Origin: Streptomyces cyaneofuscatus
GTDB taxonomy: Bacteria > Actinomycetota > Actinomycetes > Streptomycetales > Streptomycetaceae
Assembly (NCBI RefSeq): GCF_000718135.1
Contig: NZ_JOEM01000017.1
Coordinates: 102,088 to 166,087, forward strand
Reading direction: 5' to 3'
Length of the DNA stretch: 64,000 nucleotides
Positions 8,876 to 18,554 of the stretch are shown piece after piece (the stretch's first letter is position 1; the number at the start of each line of letters is the position of its first letter). Under the pieces are notes generated by a model. It was not told the origin of the DNA. It made no database searches and was given only the letters and a program-made list of their open reading frames with translations. A program made the translations under genes and the position numbers.

Positions 8876-9661
8876 CTAGACCGGGGTGACGTACGCCCCG
8901 GCGATCCCGCCGTCCACCAGGAAGTCCGTCGCGTTGACGAACGAGGAGTCGTCGCTCGCCAGGAACGCCACGGCGGCGGCGATCTCGGTCGGCTCGGCGA
9001 ACCGGCCGACCGGGATGTGCACAAGACGCCGCGCCGCCCGCTCCGGGTCCTTGGCGAACAGCTCCTGGAGCAGCGGGGTGTTGACCGGCCCCGGGCAGAG
9101 CGCGTTGACGCGGATGCCGTCCCGCGCGAACTGCACCCCCAGCTCACGCGACATCGCCAGCACCCCGCCCTTGGACGCGGTGTACGAGATCTGCGAGGTC
9201 GCCGCCCCCATCCGGGCCACGAACGAGGCCGTGTTGATGATCGAGCCCCGGCCCTGGGCGCGCATGTACGGGATGGCCGCCTTGCAGCACAGGAAGACCG
9301 AGGTCAGGTTGACCTCCTGCACCCGGCGCCAGGCCTCCAGGCCGGTGTCCAGGATCGAGTCGTCGTCGGGCGGCGAGATTCCCGCGTTGTTGAACGCGAT
9401 GTCGACCGAACCGTAGGTGTCGAACGCCGCCTTGAAGAGCGCCTCGACCTCCTCGGCGTCGGTGACGTCGGTACGGACGAAGAGCCCGCCCGCCTCCTCG
9501 GCGGCGGCCTTGCCGCTCACCTCGTCCACATCGGCGCAGACGACATGGGCGCCCTCGGCGGCCAGCCGCCGCACGGTGGCCAGGCCGATGCCGCTGCCGG
9601 CTCCGGTGACGACGGCGGTGCGGCCGACCAGGCGGCGGCAGACAGGGGAAGTGTCGGTCAT
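8876..9661 (-). CDS. SDR-family NAD(P)-dependent oxidoreductase
   Basis: A 261-residue classical short-chain dehydrogenase. The cofactor motif is TGAGSGIG (residues 18-25), the structural NAG motif is in FNNAGIS, and the catalytic YTASK (Tyr-x3-Lys) is near residues 158-162. Annotation engines often call this type 3-oxoacyl-ACP reductase, but the neighbours (aldehyde dehydrogenase 5 bases upstream, GlnA4-like synthetase) suggest an alcohol-to-aldehyde step on a gamma-glutamylated substrate. Third gene of the minus-strand operon. The reaction assignment is inference from context. Confidence 0.9.
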   Translation of the reverse strand: MTDTSPVCRRLVGRTAVVTGAGSGIGLATVRRLAAEGAHVVCADVDEVSGKAAAEEAGGLFVRTDVTDAEEVEALFKAAFDTYGSVDIAFNNAGISPPDDDSILDTGLEAWRRVQEVNLTSVFLCCKAAIPYMRAQGRGSIINTASFVARMGAATSQISYTASKGGVLAMSRELGVQFARDGIRVNALCPGPVNTPLLQELFAKDPERAARRLVHIPVGRFAEPTEIAAAVAFLASDDSSFVNATDFLVDGGIAGAYVTPV

Positions 9662-9666
9662 GGTGC

Positions 9667-11061
9667 TCAGGCCTCCGTGCTGATGAAGATGTTCTTGGTT
9701 TCGGTGAAGGCGGCCAGGGCGTCGGGCCCGAGCTCACGGCCCAGCCCCGACTGCTTGTAGCCGCCGAAGGGGGTCGAGTAGCGCACGCTGGAGTGCGAGT
9801 TGACGGAGAGGTTGCCCGCGCGCAGGCCTTGGCCGACGCGGAGGGCGCGCCCGATGTCCCGGGACCAGACGGATCCGGCCAGCCCGTAGTCGGTGGCGTT
9901 CGCCAGGTGCAGGGCGTCCTCCTCGCCGTCGAACGGCAGGACCACCGCGACCGGCCCGAAGACCTCCTCGACGGCCACCGGAGCATCGGCCGCCACCCCC
10001 GCGAGCACGGTCGGCGGATACCAGAACCCGGGCCCCTCCGGGGAGTTGCCGAGGATGGCCCGTACGCCGTCGGCTTCCCGCACACCGTCGGTGAAGCCCC
10101 GCACCCGGTTCAGCTGGGCGGCCGAGATCAGCGGGCCCATCTGCGTCTTCTCGTCGGCCGGGTCGCCCACCACCACGGCGGCCACCGCCGGGCCGAGCAG
10201 CTCCAGGAACCGGTCGTACACGGACCGCTCCACCAGGATCCGGGTGCGGGCGCAGCAGTCCTGGCCCGCGTTGTCGAGGAACGACATCGGGGTGGCCGCC
10301 GCCGCTGCCTCCACATCGGCGTCGGCGAAGACGATGTTCGGGCTCTTGCCGCCGAGTTCGAGGGTGAGGCGCTTCACGCGCTCCGCGCACCGGGTCATGA
10401 TGTGCTTCCCGGTCCGGGTGGAGCCGGTGAACACGATCTTCGCGACGCCCGGGTGCTCCACCAGGGCGCTCCCGGCCACCGGGCCCTCGCCGGGCAGCAC
10501 TTGGAACAGCCCCTCGGGAAGGCCTGCTTCCAGGGCGAGTTCGGCCAGCCGCAGAGCGGTCAGCGGGGTGGTCTCGGCCGGCTTGAGGAGGACGGCGTTG
10601 CCCGCGGCGAGCGCGGGGGCCAGACCCCAGGCGGCGATCGGCATCGGGAAGTTCCAGGGCGCGATGACCCCGATGACGCCGAGCGGTTCCAGGATCGTGA
10701 AGTCGATGCCGCCCGCCACCGGGATCTGCCGGCCGAGCAGCCGCTCCGCGCCGCCCGCGCTGTAGTCGAGGAGGTCGCGGACGTTGCCCGCCTCCCACCG
10801 GGCGTTGCCGATGGTGTGACCGGCCTGCCGGACCTCCAACTGGGCCAGTTCCTCGATGTGTTCGTCGACCACGGCGGCGAAGCGGCGCAGCAGCCTGGCC
10901 CGGTCGGCGGGCGCTGCGGCCGCCCAGGGGCGCTGCGCGGCGGCGGCGCGGTGGACGGCCGCGTCCACGTCGGCGGCCGAGGCGGCGGGCACGGTGGCGA
11001 TGACCTCGGCGGTCGCCGGGTTCAGGACGTCCAGGGCGGACGCTGCGGGGTGCTGTGACAC
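9667..11061 (-). CDS. NAD(P)-dependent aldehyde dehydrogenase
   Basis: A 464-residue ALDH. Visible landmarks: IAPWNFPM (oxyanion Asn), LELGGKSPNIVF (catalytic Glu), NAGQDCCARTRILVE (nucleophilic Cys in the QDCC stretch) and the late EVFGPVAVV. GTG at 11061 is preceded by GAGGTC; the frame extends far upstream only as an artefact of GC content. It sits between the GlnA4-like synthetase and the SDR in one operon. Likely oxidises a gamma-glutamyl aldehyde to the acid, by analogy with Puu-type polyamine and ethanolamine pathways. Confidence 0.93.
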   Translation of the reverse strand: MSQHPAASALDVLNPATAEVIATVPAASAADVDAAVHRAAAAQRPWAAAAPADRARLLRRFAAVVDEHIEELAQLEVRQAGHTIGNARWEAGNVRDLLDYSAGGAERLLGRQIPVAGGIDFTILEPLGVIGVIAPWNFPMPIAAWGLAPALAAGNAVLLKPAETTPLTALRLAELALEAGLPEGLFQVLPGEGPVAGSALVEHPGVAKIVFTGSTRTGKHIMTRCAERVKRLTLELGGKSPNIVFADADVEAAAAATPMSFLDNAGQDCCARTRILVERSVYDRFLELLGPAVAAVVVGDPADEKTQMGPLISAAQLNRVRGFTDGVREADGVRAILGNSPEGPGFWYPPTVLAGVAADAPVAVEEVFGPVAVVLPFDGEEDALHLANATDYGLAGSVWSRDIGRALRVGQGLRAGNLSVNSHSSVRYSTPFGGYKQSGLGRELGPDALAAFTETKNIFISTEA

Positions 11062-11111
11062 GTACGGACCTCGATCAGGGAAGCAGGGGGTGGTCGGAGG
11101 CGTTCTCGTGG

Positions 11112-12476
11112 TCAGAGGCGTTCGAAGGAGCGGCGCAGCTCCCAGTCGGTCACCGCGGAGTCGTACGCGGTGAGTTCGACCTTCGCCATGTTCAGGTAGT
11201 GCGCGACGACCTCCTCGCCGAACGCCTCCTTCGCGATGGGGCTGGCCTCCCACAGCTCGGCCGCCTCGCGCAGGGTCGTCGGCACCTGGTCGTACGCGGC
11301 GGTGTAGGCGTTGCCCGTACACGCTTCCGGCAACGGCAGCCGGTGCTCGACCCCGTACAGACCGGCGGCGACCAGTCCGGCCACGGCCAGGTGCGGGTTG
11401 ACGTCGCCGCCGGGCAGCCGGTTCTCGAAGCGCATCGAGCGGCCGTGGCCGACGACCCGTAGGGCGCAGGTGCGGTTGTCGACGCCCCAGGCGACGGCGG
11501 TGGGGGCGAAGGAGCCCGGCTGGAAACGCTTGTAGGAGTTGATGTTGGGCGCGTAGAGGAGGGAGAAGTCGCGCAGGGCGGCGAGCTGGCCGGCCAGGAA
11601 GTGGCGCATCAGCTCGGACATGCCGTCCGGACCGTCGCCGGCCATCACGTTCTCGCCGTTCTCGTCGGTGAGCGAGAGATGGATGTGGCAGGAGTTGCCC
11701 TCGTTCTGGTCGTACTTGGCCATGAAGGTGAGCGAGACACCCTCCTGGGCCGCGATCTCCTTGGCGCCCGTCTTGTAGACGGCGTGCTGGTCGCAGGTGG
11801 TCAGCGCCTCGTCGTAACGGAAGACGATCTCGTGCTGCCCGGGATTGCACTCGCCCTTGGCGGACTCGACGGTCAGCCCGGCCTGCTGCATCTCGTTGCG
11901 GATGCGGCGCAGCAGCGGTTCGATGCGGCCGGTGCCGAGGATGGAGTAGTCGATGTTGTACTGGTTGGCCGGGGTCAGCCCACGGTAGTCGCGGTCCCAG
12001 GCCTCCTCGTAACTGTCCCGGAAGACGATGAACTCCAGCTCCGTGCCGACCTGCGCCGTGTAACCGAGCGCGGCCAGCCGGTCCAGCTGGCGGCGGAGGA
12101 TTTGGCGCGGCGCGGCCACGACGGGGCTGCCGTCGTGCCAGGCGAGGTCGGCGATCAGGAGCGCGGTGCCCTCGTGCCAGGGGACCGGGCGGAGCGTGGC
12201 GGGGTCGGGGACCATGCCGAAGTCGCCGTAGCCGTTCTCCCACGACGACATCGCGTAACCGTCGACGGTCCGCATCTCGGTGTCCACGGCCAGCAGGTAG
12301 TTGCAGCCCTCGGTACCGTGCTCCAGCACCTCGTCGAGGAAGAAACCGGCTGCGAACCGCTTCCCCTGGAGCCGACCCTGCATATCGGGGAAGGCCAGCA
12401 CCACGGTGTCTATCGACCCGTCCGCGACGCGTGAGCGGAGCTCGTCGACGGTGAGCGGGGGTGTGCGGTCTGCCAC
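11112..12476 (-). CDS. glnA4: GlnA4-like glutamine-synthetase family enzyme (gamma-glutamylamine synthetase)
   Basis: A 454-residue member of the glutamine synthetase superfamily, with metal and glutamate ligands in GTELEFIVF, KGECNPGQHEIVF and GNSCHIHLSL, and the ATP-site region RFQPGSFAPTAVAWG. It is not the nitrogen-assimilation GlnA: the neighbours (ALDH, SDR, FadR-type regulator, ethanolamine-type permease, C26 hydrolase) match the Streptomyces glnA4 arrangement, where the enzyme makes gamma-glutamylethanolamide from ethanolamine, glutamate and ATP. GTG at 12476 follows a near-perfect AAGGAGGA. First gene of a three-gene operon divergent from the regulator by 73 bases. Substrate could also be a polyamine (GlnA2/GlnA3 type). 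Confidence 0.85.
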   Translation of the reverse strand: MADRTPPLTVDELRSRVADGSIDTVVLAFPDMQGRLQGKRFAAGFFLDEVLEHGTEGCNYLLAVDTEMRTVDGYAMSSWENGYGDFGMVPDPATLRPVPWHEGTALLIADLAWHDGSPVVAAPRQILRRQLDRLAALGYTAQVGTELEFIVFRDSYEEAWDRDYRGLTPANQYNIDYSILGTGRIEPLLRRIRNEMQQAGLTVESAKGECNPGQHEIVFRYDEALTTCDQHAVYKTGAKEIAAQEGVSLTFMAKYDQNEGNSCHIHLSLTDENGENVMAGDGPDGMSELMRHFLAGQLAALRDFSLLYAPNINSYKRFQPGSFAPTAVAWGVDNRTCALRVVGHGRSMRFENRLPGGDVNPHLAVAGLVAAGLYGVEHRLPLPEACTGNAYTAAYDQVPTTLREAAELWEASPIAKEAFGEEVVAHYLNMAKVELTAYDSAVTDWELRRSFERL

Positions 12477-12523
12477 GGGATTCCTCCTTGGGTGAACCGG
12501 GAGGCTTAAGGTATGACAGAGAA

Positions 12524-12534
12524 CCATTGATTGG
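12524..12534. promoter_or_regulatory. possible FadR-type operator between glnA4-like gene and its regulator
   Basis: CCATTGATTGG is an imperfect palindrome (8 of 11 positions symmetric, CCA...TGG ends) in the 73-bp divergent spacer, 15 bases before the regulator start. Size and place fit a GntR/FadR-type site controlling both directions. No other copy was found, so this is weak. Confidence 0.3.
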
Positions 12535-12549
12535 GAAGGGAATCCGCGA

Positions 12550-13350
12550 GTGGTCACCAGAGGGAGAACCGACGGCACCCGTCCGGTGGCGGCGGACGGT
12601 GTCCCGGACGCCGTGGGCGAGGACGCGACAGGCGGGGAGGGCTCCGCGGCTCCGGTCTCCGTCCTGCGCCCCGTCCGCGCGGGCAACGGCTTCGAGGAGA
12701 CCCTGGAGCAGGTCCTGCAACTGCTCCGCCTCGGCCTGGTCCCGCCCGGCGACCGGCTGCCCGCCGAGCGCGAGCTGGCCCAGCACCTGGGGGTCAGCCG
12801 GGTGACCCTGCGCGAGGTGCTCAAGGTCCTCCAGGACCAGGGCATGGTGGAGAGCCGGCGCGGCCGCTACGGCGGAACGTTCGTCCTGCCGCGCGCCGCC
12901 GCGGCCGACGGCAGCGACGAGCTGCGGCGCCGGGTGGCGGCCGTCGACGTGGAGGACACCCTGCGCTTCCGCGAGGTGCTGGAGACCGGGGCGGCCGGGC
13001 TCTGCGCCGACGGGCTCGCGGACGGCGGGGCGGCCCGGCTGCGGGCGGCCCTCGAAGCCACCCAGGGCGCCCGCCTGGAGGACTACCGCCGCAGGGACAC
13101 CCTGCTCCACCTCACCCTCGCCGAACTCTCCGGCTCCCGCTCGCTCGCGGCGCAGTACGCCTCCGTACGCGCCACCCTCAACGAACTCCTGGACTGCATC
13201 CCGCTGCTGGTGCGCAACCTGGAGCACTCCCAGCAGCAGCACGCGGCCGTCGTCGAGGCCGTGCTCGACCGGGACGCGGAGGCGGCGCGCGAGATGATGC
13301 GCGAACACTGCGCCGGGACGGCGGCGCTGCTGCGGGGCTTCCTGGCCTGA
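12550..13350 (+). CDS. GntR-family regulator, FadR subfamily (FCD domain)
   Basis: A 266-residue protein with an N-terminal winged helix (residues about 50-115; ELAQHLGVSRVTLREVLKVL is the recognition region) and a C-terminal all-helical FCD ligand domain (about 135-265; metal-type histidines in LLHLTLAEL and EHSQQQHAAVVEA). GTG at 12550 has a purine-rich GGGAAGGG upstream. It is divergent from the GlnA4-like operon and followed by the permease and hydrolase, so it probably controls the whole gamma-glutamylation set in response to the amine or an intermediate. The first 45 residues are unusual, acidic and low complexity. Confidence 0.9.
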   Translation: MVTRGRTDGTRPVAADGVPDAVGEDATGGEGSAAPVSVLRPVRAGNGFEETLEQVLQLLRLGLVPPGDRLPAERELAQHLGVSRVTLREVLKVLQDQGMVESRRGRYGGTFVLPRAAAADGSDELRRRVAAVDVEDTLRFREVLETGAAGLCADGLADGGAARLRAALEATQGARLEDYRRRDTLLHLTLAELSGSRSLAAQYASVRATLNELLDCIPLLVRNLEHSQQQHAAVVEAVLDRDAEAAREMMREHCAGTAALLRGFLA

Positions 13351-13438
13351 AATCCACGGGGGTCGGTTTTGAGCGGCCCGGGACGCATCCGTAACCACTC
13401 TTTAACGCAGGCCCCTTGCCTTTCGCGCCGACGTTCCA

Positions 13439-13462
13439 CAAAGGTGTGCCGACGAACCTTTG
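13439..13462. promoter_or_regulatory. inverted repeat upstream of the permease
   Basis: CAAAGGT and ACCTTTG form a perfect 7-bp inverted repeat separated by 10 bases, in the 159-bp spacer between the FadR-type regulator and the permease and 48 bases before the permease ATG. It could be an operator or an RNA hairpin in the leader. It does not resemble the CCATTGATTGG element at 12524. Confidence 0.35.
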
Positions 13463-13509
13463 ATCGAAGCAGTTCCATCGACGACGTCGACAGAGATCTG
13501 GAGCGCCTC

Positions 13510-14979
<1,470 letters not shown>

Positions 14980-15030
14980 CCGCCCCGCACCGTCGTCGAT
15001 CCGTAACGAGTCAACCGAAGGAGCCGTTCC

Positions 15031-15756
15031 ATGTCCCGGCCCGTCATCGGCATCAGCACCTACCAGGACCCGGCCCGCTGGGGTGTCTGGGAGATGCCCG
15101 CGGTGCTCCTGCCCGCCGCCTACCCCCGGCTGGTCCGGGCGGCGGGCGGACTCGCGGTGCTGCTGCCGCCGGACGAGGCCGCGGACGCGGCCCGGGAGAC
15201 CGTGGCCGCCCTGGACGGGGTGGTGATCGCCGGGGGAGCGGACGTCGAGCCGTCCCGCTACGGCGCCGCTCCCGACCCTCGTACGGGGCCTCCGGCCCGC
15301 GAGCGTGACGCCTGGGAACTCGCCCTGATCGAGGCGGCGATCGAGCTGCGCGTCCCCCTGCTGGGCATCTGCCGGGGCATGCAACTGCTGAACGTCGCCC
15401 TCGGCGGCACCCTGCACCAGCACCTGGACGGTCACACCGGCGGCCACGCCGTCTTCGGCGGCCACCCGGTGGACCCCGTGCCCGGTACGGCGTACGCGGC
15501 GGCCGTCCCCGAGCAGACCACGGTGCCCGCCTACCACCACCAGGCCGTCGACCGCCTGGGCACCGGCCTGATCGCCTCCGCCCACGCCCCCGACGGAACG
15601 GTGGAGGCGCTGGAACTCCCCGACCACGAGAGCCTGGTGCTCGGGGTGCAGTGGCACCCGGAGATGGGCGACGACCCCCGCGTCATGGCCGCCCTCGTCG
15701 AGGCGGCCCGCCACCGCTCGCGCGTATCAGCGCCGGGTGTCGGGCAGCTGGGGTGA
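15031..15756 (+). CDS. gamma-glutamyl-gamma-aminobutyrate hydrolase family (peptidase C26)
   Basis: A 241-residue class I amidotransferase-fold hydrolase. The nucleophile elbow is GICRGMQLLNVALGG (Cys near residue 114), and the catalytic His-Glu pair is in VQWHPEMG near residues 208-214. PuuD-type enzymes release glutamate from gamma-glutamyl products; here it would split gamma-glutamylglycine (from ethanolamine) or a similar product, closing the pathway. ATG at 15031 follows GAAGGAG. Its last 30 bases overlap the convergent gene at 15727-16548. Confidence 0.92.
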   Translation: MSRPVIGISTYQDPARWGVWEMPAVLLPAAYPRLVRAAGGLAVLLPPDEAADAARETVAALDGVVIAGGADVEPSRYGAAPDPRTGPPARERDAWELALIEAAIELRVPLLGICRGMQLLNVALGGTLHQHLDGHTGGHAVFGGHPVDPVPGTAYAAAVPEQTTVPAYHHQAVDRLGTGLIASAHAPDGTVEALELPDHESLVLGVQWHPEMGDDPRVMAALVEAARHRSRVSAPGVGQLG

Positions 15757-16548
15757 TCCGGCGCCCGGACTGCCGTGACCGGGCCCGGAGAAGCCCGGGC
15801 CGGTGAAGTCGGGGCGGGTGAAGTCGGGGCGGGAGAAGTCAGGCCGGGTGTGGTCGGGCCGGGTGTGGTCGGGGCCTGCGAAGGCCGGCGGGGTGAAGCG
15901 CGGGCCGCCGGGTGCCGCCGCCGCTCTTCCCGCCTCGGCGAGTTCCCCGAGCAGGAACGGGCGGATCGCCTTGTCCCGCAGGGCGGTGCGCCAGGTCTCC
16001 CGGGCGCGGTCCAGGTCGGCCGAACGGTCCACCCCCGGCGGTGAGCCGGGCGCCGGCCGGCGGGCGGCGGTGCGGTAGACGGCGACGAGGCTGATCAGGG
16101 AGGTGGCGGCCGCGATGGCCAGACTGATCCAGCCGACCCGGACGAGGGTGTCGGCCAGGGCCGCCATGCTGTCGGTCAGGCGGAGCCCGTACCCCAGCAG
16201 GAGGAAGGTCGCCCCCGCGACGGCGGCCAGGATCGGGGTCAGCACCCCGAGGACCGCCAGGGCACCGGCGCCCGGCCGCTCCTGGTGCCCCGGCCCCGAC
16301 AGGGGAGCGGGACCGCCGTCGCCGCGCCGGCCGTGCGACGCGCGCCGCAGGGCCGCGTACGCCCGGTACTCCGCAGCGGCGGCCGGAGCCGTACGCCCCA
16401 CCGCGGCCAGGGCCCGGATCCGCAACCGGCCGCCGCTGACGCCGGATTCCTCCAGCAACCGCTGGAACTCCGCCGACGCGAGCACCTCGTCGACCACTTC
16501 CGCGTAGGCGGATCTGTCCTCGTCCCCGAGCGGGGAAGGCCTGCCCAT
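15727..16548 (-). CDS. membrane protein with repeated PD-[HF]-[TS]-R tail, unknown function
   Basis: A 273-residue protein I do not recognise as a named family. Residues 1-75 are soluble and helical, two membrane helices lie at about 98-120 and 134-158, then a helical stretch (about 175-210) and a C-terminal tail of five-residue units (PDHTR, PDHTR, PDFSR, PDFTR, PDFTG). ATG at 16548 follows AGAGGGACAG. It is 84 bases downstream of two terD genes on the same strand, so it may belong to their operon. The last 30 bases overlap the C26 gene tail to tail. Confidence 0.75.
   Translation of the reverse strand: MGRPSPLGDEDRSAYAEVVDEVLASAEFQRLLEESGVSGGRLRIRALAAVGRTAPAAAAEYRAYAALRRASHGRRGDGGPAPLSGPGHQERPGAGALAVLGVLTPILAAVAGATFLLLGYGLRLTDSMAALADTLVRVGWISLAIAAATSLISLVAVYRTAARRPAPGSPPGVDRSADLDRARETWRTALRDKAIRPFLLGELAEAGRAAAAPGGPRFTPPAFAGPDHTRPDHTRPDFSRPDFTRPDFTGPGFSGPGHGSPGAGSPQLPDTRR
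15802..15880. repeat. 15-bp tandem repeat coding the C-terminal PD-x-T-R units
   Basis: Five to six degenerate 15-base units of the form GAAGTCGGGGCGGGT run through the 3' end of the membrane-protein gene. The period is a multiple of three, so copy-number change keeps the frame and would only lengthen or shorten the tail. Confidence 0.7.
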
Positions 16549-16632
16549 ACTGTCCCTCTGTCGATATGTCGCTGTGTCGCTGCGGAGGCCGCAGGTTCCC
16601 GTGGGCTTCCTGCGGCCCCGGAGCCGTCGTGG

Positions 16633-17214
16633 CTACAGGTGCTGGGCGACGGCGGGCATGAGGTCCTGGAACGTACGCCCGTCGGCCGCGGCGCCGATCG
16701 CGGTCATCTGCCACCCCGAACCGGCCCGCTGGACCTTGGCCATGATCTGCGCGGTGTGCCGCCCGCCGCCGGTCAGCGTGTACCGCGCGAGCTCCTGGCC
16801 GGTGCTCTCGTCGACCAGACGGCAGAAAGCGGCCTCGACCTCCTCGAAGGTCTGGCCGGTGAACGAGTTGACCGTGAAGATGATCTGGTCGACGTGGACG
16901 GGCACGCGCCGCAGGTCGACGACGATCGACTCGTCGTCGCCGCCCTCGCCCGCACCGCCGACCCGGTTGTCACCCGTGTGCTGGACCGAACCGTCGTCGC
17001 TGGTGAGGTGCTGGAAGAAGACCACGTCCTGCGGGTCCTTGCCCGCGAAGAGCACGGCCGAGGCGTCCAGGTCGATGTCGCGGGCGGTCAGCCGGGCCAG
17101 GAAGCCCTTGCGGGGCGCGGACTTCCAGCCCAGCCCCATCCGTACGACCCCGAGTTCGCCGCCGCCGGACTTGGTGAGGCTGACCTGCTGGCCCTTGGAG
17201 AGGTTGATCGTCAT
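16633..17214 (-). CDS. TerD-family protein
   Basis: A 193-residue TerD/CABP-fold protein. Calcium-site landmarks are DIDLDASAVLF (near residues 46-56) and DDGSVQHTGDNRVG followed by EGGDDESIVVDL, the paired acidic loops of the family. It starts MTINLSKGQQVSLTK, the canonical TerD opening. Family members are linked to tellurite and oxidative stress or to phage and differentiation phenotypes in Streptomyces. It lies 70 bases downstream of a second terD and probably shares its promoter and the BlaI-type operator at 17910. Confidence 0.93.
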   Translation of the reverse strand: MTINLSKGQQVSLTKSGGGELGVVRMGLGWKSAPRKGFLARLTARDIDLDASAVLFAGKDPQDVVFFQHLTSDDGSVQHTGDNRVGGAGEGGDDESIVVDLRRVPVHVDQIIFTVNSFTGQTFEEVEAAFCRLVDESTGQELARYTLTGGGRHTAQIMAKVQRAGSGWQMTAIGAAADGRTFQDLMPAVAQHL

Positions 17215-17284
17215 GGCTTCCGCCTTCGCTGTTGCGGTGAGGTGAGGTCAGGTGAGATGAGTGTGTCCGGGCGGCGGGGCGGGG

Positions 17285-17860
17285 TCAGAGACCCACGCCG
17301 AAGTCGGCGACGATGCCGCTCAGCCCGGAGGCGTAACCCTGCCCGACCGCACGGAACTTCCACTCGGCGCCGTGCCGGTACAGCTCGCCGAAGACCATCG
17401 CCGTCTCGGTGGAGGCGTCCTCGCTGAGGTCGTAACGGGCGATCTCCGCGCCGCCCGCCTGGTTGACCACACGGATGTAGGCGTTGCGGACCTGGCCGAA
17501 GCTCTGGCCGCGCCCCTCCGCCTCGTGGATCGAGACGGGGAACACGATCTTGGCGACGGTACCCGGCACGGCGGAGAGGTCGACCTTGACGATCTCGTCG
17601 TCCCCCTCGCCCTCGCCGGTGAGGTTGTCGCCGGTGTGCTCGACCGAACCGTCCGGGCTCTTGAGGTTGTTGTAGAAGACGAAGTGCGCGTCGGAGAGGA
17701 CCTTGCCCGACTCGTCGCAGAGCAGCGCGCTCGCGTCGAGGTCGTAGTCCGTGCCGGTGGTCGTGCGGACGTCCCAGCCGAGGCCGACGAGGATCGCGGT
17801 CAGCCCCGGAGCCTCCTTGGTCAGCGAGACATTTCCGCCCTTGGCCAGACTCACGCCCAT
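17285..17860 (-). CDS. TerD-family protein
   Basis: A 191-residue TerD protein, the length most common in the family, with [15 protein letters not shown] at the start, YDLDASALL and [20 protein letters not shown] as calcium-binding loops. I chose ATG 17860 because AGGGAGA lies just upstream; the longer frame to 17968 would run through the operator palindrome. It is the promoter-proximal gene of the minus-strand ter group and is divergent from blaI. The operator 50 bases upstream implies control by the BlaI-type repressor. Confidence 0.95.
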   Translation of the reverse strand: MGVSLAKGGNVSLTKEAPGLTAILVGLGWDVRTTTGTDYDLDASALLCDESGKVLSDAHFVFYNNLKSPDGSVEHTGDNLTGEGEGDDEIVKVDLSAVPGTVAKIVFPVSIHEAEGRGQSFGQVRNAYIRVVNQAGGAEIARYDLSEDASTETAMVFGELYRHGAEWKFRAVGQGYASGLSGIVADFGVGL

Positions 17861-17909
17861 GGTGTTCTCCCTCTGTGTGGTGACGGTGCAGACACTCTGC
17901 GGCACCGCC

Positions 17910-17937
17910 ATAAAATCTACAACACTGTAGATTTTAT
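17910..17937. promoter_or_regulatory. perfect 28-bp BlaI/MecI-type operator palindrome
   Basis: Two perfect 12-base arms, ATAAAATCTACA and TGTAGATTTTAT, are separated by four bases (ACAC). The TACA-N4-TGTA core matches BlaI/MecI/CopY-family operators. The element is strikingly AT-rich for this genome, lies in the divergent spacer between terD (50 bp) and blaI (130 bp), and its TAGATT half on each strand could act as a -10 box, so binding would block both directions. Confidence 0.75.
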
Positions 17938-18066
17938 AGGGCAGGTGGGAAGGGGTCGTAGGTGTCACCGGAGGGCCGGTGGCTGGATACGATTTCCCGG
18001 TCGCCCGGCAGATGAACGGCAGGGACCGGGCGGCTGAGCGAAGCAGGACGAGAGGGGGGCCGGACG

Positions 18067-18552
18067 GTGGACACCGAAGGAGCCGGTGGCGAACGGGAAA
18101 CGCCCGCCCGCAGGCGGGGCCAGGGCGAGCTGGAGGCCCAGGTGCTGTCCGTGCTGGGCGAGGCGACCGAACCGGTGACCGCCGCCTGGGTGCTGGAACG
18201 GCTCGGCAGCGGCCTGTCGTACAGCACCGTCATCACGATCCTCACCCGCCTGCACGCCAAGCAGGCCGTCACCCGGACCGGGCGGGGGCGCCCGGTCCTG
18301 TGGCAGCCCGTGGCGAACGAGGCCGGCCTCGCCGCGCTGCGGATGCGCAGCCTCCTCGACAAGCAGAGGGACCGGGACGCGGTGCTCGCCGGCTTCGTCT
18401 CCGTCCTGTCGGCGGACGACGAGGAGCTGCTGCGCTCGCTGCTCGCGGAGAGCGAGCCCGGGGGCGGCGGCGCGCCGGGGAGCGGCCCCGGCACTGGACC
18501 CGATGGGCCTGGTGGGCCTGGCGCAGCGCCCACGGACCGGCCGGAGGGCTGA
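18067..18552 (+). CDS. BlaI/MecI/CopY-family transcriptional repressor
   Basis: A 161-residue protein with the Penicillinase_R winged helix at about residues 18-85 ([14 protein letters not shown], then [18 protein letters not shown] as recognition helix). The C-terminal 30 residues are glycine/proline-rich. GTG at 18067 is preceded by a G-rich ribosome site. It is two bases upstream of the M56 membrane protease gene, the classical BlaI-BlaR-like pairing. The operator it most likely binds is at 17910-17937, with a second copy at 19817-19832. In Streptomyces such pairs usually do not govern a beta-lactamase; the ter and tatA genes are the visible candidate targets. Confidence 0.92.
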   Translation: MDTEGAGGERETPARRRGQGELEAQVLSVLGEATEPVTAAWVLERLGSGLSYSTVITILTRLHAKQAVTRTGRGRPVLWQPVANEAGLAALRMRSLLDKQRDRDAVLAGFVSVLSADDEELLRSLLAESEPGGGGAPGSGPGTGPDGPGGPGAAPTDRPEG

Positions 18553-18554
18553 CG

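Noticed and set aside
9667..13398. 1243-codon minus-strand frame extending far upstream of the aldehyde dehydrogenase
   Set aside because: Only 9667-11061 is ALDH; the rest reads through the glutamine-synthetase-family and regulator genes out of phase.
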